Positions 53,903 to 64,000 of a stretch of 64,000 nt of DNA are shown here, one piece after another. Position 1 is the first letter of the stretch; each line of letters opens with the position of its first letter. A program made the position numbers and the translations under genes. A model generated the notes under the pieces. It was not told where the DNA came from. It ran no database searches and saw nothing but the letters and a program-made list of their open reading frames with translations. Source of the stretch: Scedosporium boydii (lineage: Eukaryota; Ascomycota; Sordariomycetes; Microascales; Microascaceae). Where the stretch lies: contig NJFT01000141.1 of the NCBI GenBank assembly GCA_002221725.1, positions 1 through 64,000 of the forward strand. The letters are read 5' to 3'.

Positions 53903-56900
53903 GTCGATCGGGAACAGATCGGATCTATAAGGCTCGATGCATCATAATACTATGGCCATTTAGCGTGTGCCAGTAAGGTTATTCAGATACGGACTCATGC
54001 CCCAGGTTTCTCCATATTCCCAAAGAGCAATGACAACGGTGACCTAATCCGAACGCTGATGGCCGGATTCTGGGAGTGCGAGAACCGAATCAACCCAACC
54101 TTGTCCAAGTGACATGTACATATCCAGTGCAAACAAAGGGAATGCTAGAAAGAGGTTAAGACTCGTCTTCGCCATGAAGCCCAAGTGATTGGGGTCATGT
54201 TGGCTCCCCTAATTTATGAGGCTCGCCCGCTGGGAGCGTGTACGGACGGGAAAATGAGGGGTGACGGCTGTGACGTGGCAGAGTTTATTACGTTGTGCAA
54301 CATTCAGAGCCTGATCTCAGATAAGCCACATCGGTCACGCTTTGCCATTTCTCCATTGGACGCAGTACGAAGACCACCCCCTTTCTCGCTGCAGGCGTCT
54401 GCCAGAGAGCTGTGGGAGGCAAAGCAACAAAGCAACATTGGGTAGTTCCAGTCTGGGATGAAAACGGCACTTCTACTGAAGTGCTGAAGTGTTGGTCCAA
54501 TGATAGAGCGAATGGCTTATTTCTGCTCACCTTGGGGTTTGGACGCATCATGTAGCTAGCCCGGACGAAGGTAATCATTCTAGCGAACACTACCTCGCCC
54601 ATGGTAGCCATGTGCCGTTTAAGGATAAAAGAGAAAAAAAAAAAGGGGGGGGAAACAACTATAATATTGCGATGCACTCCTTCTGACAACAGTCAGGCTG
54701 AGCGTCAGTACACTAGGGAGCGTGCCGGAAGACCCATTCCCCTTGAAATAGATAGCGTATCTCCACTTTATATTATGCGCATCTCTGTAAACATCTCTGT
54801 CTAGTGGTTGGTCGTTTCTTGCATTTCAAGTCCTGCAGGCAATCCAGTCCGGACGTGGCCATGCCAATGTGGTCTCGTCGTCCTCACTCGGTTCTTCCGC
54901 GGGTCCGCCAGTGGGCGCCGAATAAACTCTTAGTGTTTTCACGGCTTTCGTCTCATTCTCTGCGTATTGATGGTGTCCGGATCTCCTCCAAGCTGGCGAT
55001 GACAAACGTTAGCCTAGTCTAATTCCCCCAAGGGCGTAAAATTTGACCCTATAGGCCTCCTTTCTATTATTGCCCTTCTGATGGTCGATATCAAAGTAAC
55101 AGACGATCTTCCCCAAGCTTGGTTGACGTCCTACTTGATATGATCACTTACAAGTATGGGACAGAAGTCATTAACGTGGGAGTTCTAAAACTCAGTGTAG
55201 CTAGCCTTAGAGTGATGCGGCGCGGCACGCCCAACCCAGAGCACTCGGTTAGAAACAGTTGATGTTGTCTGCTTCTGGGACTAGTCGTCGGCCCGATGTT
55301 TACCACTTCTGCCGTCTTTGACTACTCTCAGGCCCCTTTCCCCCGTCCCTGATGATGTCAGATCATGATAATCGTGGGATCCTTACCCAATACACCTCGG
55401 TACTTCTTTTTGGAGCCATGCCACCGCTGAAATTAGGTAATATCATTATCATTGGACGCCAAGATGAGGGCCTAGAATCGGAAGATCGGCGACGGCGGAA
55501 TTGTTCCCCGCTGTAGTGTAGCGTAGTTTTACAGCTGATCACTGGTTGGCTTAATTTTGTGTGTTTTCCCTCATGTTCGATGCTACTTCGTATTGGCAAG
55601 ATGAAGCGTGTTACAGCCTGGTCAGGTCACAGGACTTGGCGCCGGGACGAACCAGGCCACTCACCACGGGCGCGTGGTAATTAAGTTAATATGCGTAGGG
55701 AAATAAACTACAACTACGAAGTACACTCCATTAAACCCAGGTCGCTCGCTTCTCTCCGAGCGCAGCGAACGGGGCTTCCAGGATTAACAATCACATCATC
55801 CGTTTGACGTGAGCCGTACGGAGTAATACTCCTTGACCCCCCGCATTGCACTATCGAAAATTTGGGAGAGAGATTTCATGCCTTCATCTCCCGTCGTGCT
55901 CTGTGTGATACGAGATAGACCAACCACAGGCCCTCTAACCGAGCGCTCAGTTGCAATGCACCCTCGTATTCGAAGGACGAAGTACACCCCGGCACCTCTC
56001 ATGCAGGCCCGGTCCAACGTCTTGGCAGGCACACCTCGACAAGCCAGGTCAGGAACCAAAGAATCATGGTTGCCCCGCATCGTCGGCAAACTCCTTGCGT
56101 ACTTGTAAATGCAGGGAATCAAAAAACGGGGGAGGGGAAAGTTTGTTTTTTGGAGAATGAAAAGGAAGGAAGGGAAGAGGACCAGGGGGACCGAGAAAAA
56201 AATTAATAAATGAAGAAAGGAAAAAAAGTAAAAAAACACGAGAAAATGATCATCCGAACTAATGATGAAGATGGGGCTGTTGAATCAGAAAAAATCGTAG
56301 CAGAAAGTTGCCCTGACTCCTCCGACTCGTCCTAAGGTTCTTGGCAGCCAAGGGGCTGTCTGAGAGGCTAGACCCAGACACAACAACAGGATGAAATGAC
56401 ACCTGCCAACCAGCCAACCAGCCAACCTGCATTATCATGCGATGAGGAGTCGACAAAAGGTTCGCGTCTGCCGTCCGCAACCACACGTCCCAGACTTTCC
56501 CCATATAACAATACTACTTTATAGGAGGCCTTGATAGGGGGTTATCTGATGTGAGGTACGGGTACACACGAGCCAATCTTCTCGCCTCTCGGCCGAACCT
56601 GGGAATCCATGGACGTTGGGATTATTTTAGAATGCGCTGTCGGATAAGCAAAACCAGGTACCCCTGAAAAAACCCTCCGATGGGCCATGGTTGTCTTGGC
56701 GTTGTCTTGGCTCTCGCTCACATCAGTCAAGAATCCCCTGCCGTCTTTTTGGGATCCGCACGCATCACATATTACCCCTGTTGACAATCATGAACTTTGT
56801 GAATGGGGACCAAGCATTAGTGTGCAGAACCAATGAGAAACTATACGGCAATCTCTTCATGGGGCCCGACTAACAATGTCTTTGTTCGAAAAGTTTCGTG

Positions 56901-57442
56901 CCTCTTCAATATCTCCGTGCTAATACATTACTAGGTGCTTGGCGCGAGATTTCTGTTGGTTGCATGCGCCCCACGTCCATGTTTCGGGGGTGTGGTGCCA
57001 TTGAGAACCTCGTGTTCTGATCGTCGAGAACGAAAGCGACCATGGGGCCCAAACCAAGGAAATGTGAAATGGGAGAAAACAGAAGAAAAAAAAAAACACT
57101 CGAGTCCCCTTCTCGGCGCTAAGCGAGGTGCATTACCCGGGGACCCAACTCTTGGGACACACACCCGAAGAATATAGGTAACACCCGTCGCCCGGTTCAT
57201 TTGGCTACCCGCAAGCATCACTCACCGGGTTCGAGTTTCGACTCTCCGTCCACTCACTTTGTCGTGCTCACTTGACATGATCTAGCTGGATACTTACACT
57301 CTCTTCATCGACTCTTGAGTCCTATACCCCAACCGACCAAACTACATTCTTTCTGGGGCTTAAGACGACCCAAGCGACACTCGTTTAGCTTTGATACAAA
57401 CGTTCATTACTCGATTCAAAAACTGCCATCTCGACCGCTGCA
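53903..57442. other. Gene-poor stretch of 3.5 kb
   Basis: No coding region that I can support; open frames up to 147 codons lack motifs. An 8-bp unit (CCAACCAG) is repeated in tandem near 56406-56428. The last 250 bases before 57443 are pyrimidine-rich and form the leader of the deacetylase gene. Confidence 0.5.
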
Positions 57443-58614
57443 ATGATATCTCTTCGTGGTCTTAGTCTGGCCTTGGCTCTAGCCGGGGCCGCCATCGCCG
57501 ACATCTCGGATGTTCCAAGGCCAAGGATTGGAAACGCTCCCTATGGCGTCGACATCACAGCCTGTTCGGTCCCTGGAACTCTGGCCCTCACCTTCGATGA
57601 CGGCCCTGCCGAATACACCAACGAGCTCCTCAACATTCTCGCCGAAAATGGTGTACCGGCCACCTTCTTCGTTACGGGTCTCAACGGTGATGGGGGACCT
57701 ATTGACGATCCGTCGACTGGCCGCCCAGCTCTCTTGAAACGTATGCTTGCCGACGGACATCAGATCGGAAGCCACTCGTGGAGCCACGAGGACGCGGATC
57801 TTATCAGCCCCGAGGAGAAGCGTCAGCAAGTTATTCTTAATGAGGTTGCTTTCACCAAGCTGTTCGGATTCTTCCCCACCTATTACCGCCCTCCGTATAC
57901 CCACTGTAATGGAGAATGCTTCGCAGTGCTTGAGCAATTCGGCTACCACATTGTATGTTGTCTCCCCGGTCTATGGATGACTGCAGGCCTTCTCGTGGCT
58001 ACGTTAGCGAGGAGAGTCTTCTAACTGAAACTGGTAATTAGACCAACTACAATCTCGATACCAAGGACTGGGAGGTCAGCGTGTCGCAAGCCAAGAACAA
58101 CTTCGCAGGCTTGCTCGGCGGATTCAGCCCCCAGTCGTCCGGCGTCATCGCCCTCGCTCACGACATCCACGCGAACACCGTTCGCGAACTCACCCAGTTC
58201 ATGATCGACAAGGCCCGCGCTGCTGGCTACAACTTGGTCACTGTTGGTGAATGCCTCGGCGATCCCGAAGTCAACTGGTATCGCGATTCCAAGACTGGCG
58301 GGCCCGTGGATGAGTCTAGAATCAGAAATGCCGGCGCCAAGCCGACTCCCTCATCATCGAGCTCCGCTCCTGCTTCGACCACCACGTCTTCTGCTCAAGC
58401 CTCGTCCACTTCTGCTGAAGCCACGACCTCTCTCGAGGAAAGCGACTCTCCCACTTCGTCTTTTGCCGCCCTCCCCACTGAGACTGCCGACGGAGAGCTC
58501 CCAGGACCGCCCGAGAATAAGGGAGTTGAGACCGTTGGCGAGCAGTCGGCGGCATCGCGCGGTGTATATCCTTCTCTGGCTTTCCTCCTCGGCGCGGCCC
58601 TGTGGTGGATGTAA
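57443..58614 (+). CDS. Chitin deacetylase / polysaccharide deacetylase, GPI-anchored type
   Basis: Exons 57443-57952 and 58042-58614 (intron GTATGT...AATTAG) give 360 residues. Residues 1-19 are a signal peptide (MISLRGLSLALALAGAAIA). The NodB domain (about 35-250) carries TLALTFDDGPAEYT (motif 1, catalytic and metal-binding Asp), HQIGSHSWSHED (motif 2, the two metal-binding His), YYRPPYTHCN (motif 3, RxxPY) and, after the intron, VIALAHDIH (motif 5). These are family 4 carbohydrate esterase motifs; such enzymes remove acetyl groups from chitin in the cell wall to make chitosan. A Ser/Thr-rich stretch of about 60 residues and a hydrophobic C-terminus (YPSLAFLLGAALWWM) indicate GPI anchoring to membrane or wall. 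Complete and apparently functional. Confidence 0.95.
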
Positions 58615-61600
58615 GGTCTTCGACTATTCCCTTCTCACTGAACCTTTTATCTTACTCCGTAATTACCTATTAATCTCCCATGCAGTGGATGCATTTCCAT
58701 TGCTGGCTCTTGTGTAATACTAAGCGGGTTTGCATATGGATAGAAACGGCGTTCTTACTGTTAGTGAATTCATGTATATATAAAGTGACTTGATGGCTGG
58801 CGAAGCATGTGCCGACGGCCAATGACACGGTCTTGTGGTAGAAAAGGACGGGGAAATGGGATCCCCTTGATTAATGAGAAGGTCACGAGGTTTTCTTCTT
58901 TTCCTTCTTTCGTTTCTTTACGAAGTAGTATGTTATTTCTCGATCAGATCCCAGGCCACATTCGCCTGTGTGGGTAGAACAGCCTAGTTCTCAATCATCG
59001 ATGATGGCGAAGGAAAGCGCATCATCGAGTGCCCAGATGATCAATCATACTTGCCAAGATAGGACGATATTACACCCCTGTTGGGTCCCTTAAAGGGACG
59101 AGCCGGGTTCAAGTAATGCAAATGTACCCAAGGAGCCACGGAAGGAGCTTATGAGCTGGTTTTAGACGACCAGGTAATGATCCGACAATACTCGATCTGC
59201 AAACGCTTCTGCATTGAACTTTTGCTGTGACTGGAGGACGCTTTCGGCTCACGGCACTAGAGTATTTGGTAAGCCAGACCTTACATCCATAGCTGCGTGT
59301 TATGAATACCATCGTCTCTCCCACGGACGTGGCTCTTTTCTCGTTTCCTCAGACTTCTTCAACAATATACACATACCGGCTCGTACTCGGTCCCATTCCC
59401 CGGTGTCCCTGTTTTTATTGCCCCCGGCGATCTGTGGATTACGGCCAAGCATCCCCGGCGTGGGTTTGCGGAATGCCTCCTGTACGGCCTGGCTCGCTTT
59501 TCCTGCCATAACACGAGACGCGGTAGCTACTATGAAGTACGAAGTACAGGCCCCAAAAAGTGTGTAGCCTTGGCGGGGGTTGATAAGGACCAAACCCAGC
59601 CCTCCTCTGTAGCTGGAGCGATGGTAGCTGCATACCCTTCCCAACTGCTCCATAGTCTGGAAGGAATACAGATATGATGGAGCTCAAGGTGACGAGTGGA
59701 GGTATTATTGACAGCCAGGAGATCTAACCCGACAAGGGGATCGGGGTTGTGGTCTAACCCGTGGGTCGCGAGTGGGTGAAGGTCTTCTGGAAATACGAGA
59801 GGTTTTTTGATCAGCTGGATACTAGGAGGCACGCCCATGGCCCAATCATTCACTAGACCTATCACCCACCTGCGTGTGCCAAAATTAAGATTGGAGCACG
59901 GAGGATACCTAACATTAAAAACACAAAGGTGTTCCTCTCTGACAAATCCGCCTGAAGAGGAACGGGAGCCCTCCTCGAATGTTCGGCTCAGGGACGAAAA
60001 CGGCGCATTTCTGAACCGGTTCTCTTTTCTTAACAGAGCAGACATTCATGTGCGGTAAAGCTTTTGTACGAAGCTTAAGAAATACCTCCCTGTTGCCGCC
60101 AGGTCCCCTAAAGAGCATCCGCTTCTGGAGACGAATGTTCAACGTTCGATAATCTTATTTACACCAGCGACAAGCCGGCGTGAACTCATCCTCGTCCTAA
60201 ATCGAAGGGAGAAATCCAAATCTGCATGACCAGAAATCGGTGAGCACCTCCTTCTCCCACGTTCACCTTCAAAGTATTAACAGAGACGGGAGCGAACGCG
60301 TATGGGAGGGACCTCATGAATATCTAAACCACCGACTCCTCCCACTCTAGGCATCTGTATTACTGAGCATGTTCCCTTGATATCATGAGAAAGCTTTAGT
60401 TATCTCAGACCGCAATCTTTTTCCCATCAATTGACATACGGGTCCATGCTTTTCCCGCAGCAAGACCAGAATAAATCACCTGCCCGCTGCCGCCTTCAGA
60501 TGGCGCATCTCCAACATCTTTTCCGACGGGACTAATTCGATCTACGGAATAACTAAACAAGAGATGAGTGAGCGTCCCACGAATCCATGTACGTGCGGGT
60601 ACATGTGATGGAGAGGGAGTAAGGAAATACCCCAGAAGCTAGAGAGATTCTCCTCAAAAGCTTTACAACCAGGTCGGTATACGCACCGCGGGTTGAAGGC
60701 CAGCTAATCGTTGCCAAATACCATAGAGACTGTCGAAGGACGAAGGAACGTGTCGTCACAACGCGGTTTTTAGGTTGCCATGGTTTAGAGTCTGCACGAT
60801 TATCAGTCTGTGTCTTCGGCAAGGGACCGCAAATATATGGAAAGCCCGCAACCCTAATGATGCCGTCCTCGTGATAACGCTCCGCATATTCTTGGGATAG
60901 TTACATCATGCCTGCCTTGCTAATCTCATACTTTTAATAAGGGAATCACCGCCCTTGTAGTATAAATTATCCATTTCAATCCCCACTGTCGCAGAGCTGA
61001 GCTTTGTAGCGGAAGATGAAACCGACCGCGGACGCATTATTCTATCGACCATCTCGGCCACCCCCCTTTTCAAAGGGTGAATTCATCGCTCATTTCAGGC
61101 TACTTCATTCAGATCCATGGGGAGGGAGAACAGACACTCCCGGGAAGCAGTCTCTGCGGAACGAATCTGGTCACAACGCGCGATTCCCTTCGACTTAAGA
61201 GATAAACCTTAGCATGTCGAGAATAAAGGTGCCGGGAGAGTTCCTTGCCGAAGCCTCCCGATGAGCCTCTCGCGCAATATACCTTTGGTTAAGTTCCGTT
61301 TTTGTTAGTTGATTCTGGTCGGGTTGTCAGGGATGATCTACAGCCCTGTCCTCAAGATCCGGTCCATCTTTCTCGTAAAGGGTGGGGGAGGCGGCCACAG
61401 GTGACTTAGCGTCGTGCCAAGTGAGAGAGTCTGTTGCTTGAGTAACTAGTAGGTGAGATTAGGGTCCAATAAAGGGATCCCAGATGGCGCTGAAGAAATT
61501 GGGATTAAATATTGATGTTTTACCCTTCGTGGGAGCCCGGAGCTGCCTCGCGTTAATGAGTGGGTCATTCTCCGATTCGCCCCGCGAGGGACTCCGCCCA

Positions 61601-63536
61601 AGCCGGCGCAAGACTTTGACAGACATGGGAAGTTCTTCTTGTGAGGAGGTCCACTCTTTGTCTCTGCAATTCACCAAAAAAAAAAAAAAAAAAAGCCTCT
61701 CACTATTTCTCGTTTATCATCCCGCTACTAGCTAATTCGTTTTCTGGCTTTGAGGTTCTCATTCGAAACGACACGAGAATGAAGATCCACCGGCGCCACT
61801 GACAGCATCGGAAGAGCAGTGTTAGACCGGTGTCTCGCCCGTCTAGACATTACATCCGTGGTTTGATTCTCTTGGCCCCCATCGAGAAACGAAGTCTCGG
61901 CTAGTAACAAACTCCGAAGTGTCATCGTAACACAATTCAAGACCTGACCAGAACAATGTTTGCGGGACCACCCTCATGAACCTGCTGTGGTTTGGTAGGT
62001 CTAGGATCGCGGAACACGTGGGCAGGGGTCTCGAAGTATCAGCAACTAAACTCTCAAATCACGCGAAGAACAACGAGCACTTACGACGGGGCCATGTGGG
62101 CCAATGTTGACTTCCAAGGAAGCGTTTACAAAACTATTAGAGGGTTACTGCTGTAGGTCGAGGTCCAGACAGATCCATCTGAGTAGCCGATCACGCGAAT
62201 TCCACAGCTATCCAGGACAGGAGAACACTCGAGTCCTGGATAGATGAATCGTGCATCCTCTGGGATAACTAGGAGGAGGTAACTAGGAGGAGGAGGCCCT
62301 GATGAATACACCCTCCTTTCAGGGATATTATCCGGAGTCATGGGAGGTAAATAGAACGATCATCGCACTCGGACACCGAACATCCATCCACAGGAGTGGA
62401 AGCCGGCAGAGAGCATCCGAAAGACCGGCTGGCAACAAAGGGTACTGCTTCATTACACCTATCTTCCTTCTTTGGAGTATTGCGGGATGCTAGTAAGTTG
62501 AACTACGAATACTCACGCTAATAATGTCCCTATGATATCAATCACAGATCATTCGCGGGTGATATGGTACATCACCCTGGGCGAATGTTCACTGCTGGAC
62601 ACTTTCACGCTATCTGTGGGAATTCGACAGCCTCTGAGTTTTTTGAGCAATGGAAATCCAAAATAGAAATAAATTATAAAGAATTTTGTCTCTGTGGAAT
62701 TCCCCCAGTTAGGCGATGTTGCTGAGCGAGCGATGTCTCCAAGTATGATATAGACTCTTAGATCCTGTAACATCTTGTCAGCTCCGTACCATAGTAATTG
62801 GATATCACGGTGGCAGCCTCTGGTGTATAGCTTAAGTTATACCAGCTACAGCAGTTGAGCGTCTCCTCGGTTAGACTTGATTGATACCGAAGCTTTCTCT
62901 TATCACGAATTCATGCTTCGAGCGTCACGGCTGCCGACACTTGGCCAAGAGTGCCTTGTGCTCATCCTCTTGCTTTTCTGTGGCTTGTCGTGAATGTGGA
63001 GCCCAGATTTCACATGGTGCAAGCCACATGTGGCGCGAAAGCTTGGTCACTCTCAACTTCTCCTTTCCACCACGATTGAAGGCCCCAAGCAAGTAATTTC
63101 CGAACACAAAACCAAGCCAAATACCTTTGTCGACCATTCAAATCCGCTCTTCAAATCTACATCGCTATAGACAGTCCCTTCCCCTTAACCGAAACCCCGT
63201 CGCTCCTTTCCTCAAGAAACATAAGGCCGAGCGCTCCGCCCGACCTGTTCTGAAGTCTTTTCAATGGATTCGTCTGCTAAAATCTTATCTCAAGACCATT
63301 CCCCGCCGATTGGAGAAAGCATCTCAAAGTTTGAGCGTCTAGCTTCTCAATAGGATCTCTCACCTTAAAAATGAGTTTTTTTAATCTCCTCGTGAGGGCG
63401 GAGAGCGCCGAAGGTGCAGCCGAACGCGGCTTCCTTGAGTACCATGAGCCTACTGGTGTGCCATTCCCTTTTCCACTCTCTGGTCGATCTTCTATATCTC
63501 AGATATAGAAGGAAATATTGCTCTTTATAATATTCA
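58615..63536. other. Gene-poor stretch of 4.9 kb
   Basis: No gene that I can support. The longest open frame (59530-60045, minus, 171 codons) has no family motif. An A-run lies at 61674-61694, and a 14-bp unit (AACTAGGAGGAGGT) is doubled at 62267-62294. Confidence 0.5.
63489..63511. repeat. Perfect 11-bp inverted repeat before the exchanger gene
   Basis: CTTCTATATCT, one C, then AGATATAGAAG. It lies 26 bp before the ATG at 63537. It could form a hairpin in the transcript leader or be a dimer-binding site; no function is shown. Confidence 0.85.
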
Positions 63537-64000
63537 ATGGAGAACGAGTTTGCTGACCATCGGTAGTCGTTCCGTTACTCACTCTCGTCTCTTTCCTGTT
63601 CTTCTTGACTCTGTCGGATTGGCTCGCTGGAGTCATCGTCAGGGCTGGGCTGATCGGACAGATTGTTGTGGGCCTCATCTATGGTGCCCCTATTGGGAAC
63701 ATCTTGCCGATCGAGTGGCAGGAAACGTTCGTTGCTCTTGGCTATCTAGGACTCATCCTCATCGTATTTGAAGGTATCACAGCATTGGTTGCACTTCGTT
63801 GGAGAAGTCGTGCTGACACATGCCTAGGTGGTCTCACCGTACGCCTTGATTTGCTGAAGAAAAACTTCGTCCTCAGTGTATGTGCCGCTTGCATCGGTAT
63901 ACTAACGCCTATCGCGTTTTGCTATCTTCTGCTCTATCTCGGCTTCGGTTACGGGCCCATTGAGACATTCATCATTGGGGCTGCGCTCTCGGCAACCTCT
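63537..64000 (+). CDS. Na+/H+ exchanger-like membrane protein, 5' part, cut by the window edge
   Basis: Membrane segments read LLTLVSFLFFLTLSDWLAGVIV, AGLIGQIVVGLIYGAPIGN, WQETFVALGYLGLILIVFEGG and, after a 54-nt intron (63774-63827, GTATCA...CCTAG), LTVRLDLLKKNF, ending in IIGAALSATS at the window edge. The block G-Q-I..G..YG.P..N....E.....LG.LGLI...FEGGL is that of fungal CPA2-type Na+/H+ antiporters. The start is unclear. The ATG at 63537 reads MENEFAD and then a TAG in its own frame; the real frame (PSVVVPLLT) begins one base back. Either one C is missing near 63557, or a first exon lies upstream and joins at the acceptor CGGTAG (63565). The gene continues beyond the window. Confidence 0.75.

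Noticed and set aside
55796..56239. Minus-strand frame starting with a Phe/Leu-rich stretch
   Set aside because: The apparent membrane helix comes from an A/G-rich low-complexity tract; the rest shows no motif.
59530..60045. 171-codon open frame on the minus strand
   Set aside because: No recognisable domain and overlapping frames on the other strand of similar length; not supported without a search.
62267..62294. Doubled AACTAGGAGGAGGT unit
   Set aside because: Short local duplication in empty sequence; no associated feature.
1..64000. CRISPR arrays, prophage, insertion sequences or bacterial operons
   Set aside because: Introns, the spliced tRNA and the gene families show nuclear fungal DNA; no regularly spaced repeats or transposase frames were seen.

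Overview
The window is nuclear DNA of a filamentous ascomycete, most likely Eurotiales (Aspergillus/Penicillium type). Genes are on both strands, well spaced, and carry short GT-AG introns (about 50-110 nt, CTAAC/CTGAC-like branch sites). Other indicators are a Zn2Cys6 regulator, a PTH11/rhodopsin-like membrane protein, an Asp f 2-type secreted protein, a NACHT-WD40 remnant and a chitin deacetylase. All calls rest on reading the sequence and remembered families; no search was run.

Layout. 0-15 kb: truncated DUF2235 gene (-), glutathione transferase (+), HNH protein (+), secreted DUF4360 protein (+), Asp f 2-like protein (+) and a fungal rhodopsin-domain protein (-). 15-20 kb: 5 kb with no gene that I can support. 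20.0-21.8 kb: a broken trypsin-like protease gene (-). 22.7-41.9 kb: a proline/hydroxyproline gene cluster. Its order is amino-acid permease (-), proline racemase-family pseudogene (-) head to head with an ornithine cyclodeaminase/mu-crystallin-family pseudogene (+), sideroflexin (-) divergent from proline dehydrogenase (+), pyrroline-5-carboxylate reductase (+), a membrane protein (-) divergent from pyrroline-5-carboxylate dehydrogenase (+, frameshifted), a DAO-family FAD oxidase (+) and a Zn2Cys6 regulator (+). 43-49.4 kb: tyrosinase pseudogene (+), aquaporin (+), a P-loop/HAD/phosphoribosyltransferase fusion (-) and a small conserved protein (+). 50.7-54 kb: intron-containing tRNA-Gln, a small conserved protein and a NACHT-WD40 pseudogene tail. 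57.4-58.6 kb: GPI-type chitin deacetylase. 58.6-63.5 kb: nothing supported. The right edge holds the 5' part of a Na+/H+ exchanger-like gene.

How the cluster fits together (inference from enzyme families). The racemase-family and cyclodeaminase-family enzymes would have turned hydroxyproline or D-proline compounds into L-proline or a pyrroline carboxylate. Proline dehydrogenase and P5C dehydrogenase then oxidise proline to glutamate in mitochondria. P5C reductase closes a proline/P5C cycle, and the sideroflexin and the other membrane protein could carry an intermediate across the mitochondrial inner membrane. The first two enzymes are clearly dead and P5C dehydrogenase carries an 8-nt duplication-type frameshift, so this looks like a cluster in decay, possibly a second copy beside a working prn cluster elsewhere.

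The window also holds two diverged copies (about 330 bp) of an undescribed interspersed repeat that differ mostly by transitions, and several pseudogenes whose stops are explained by C:G to T:A changes, suggesting RIP-like or deamination damage.
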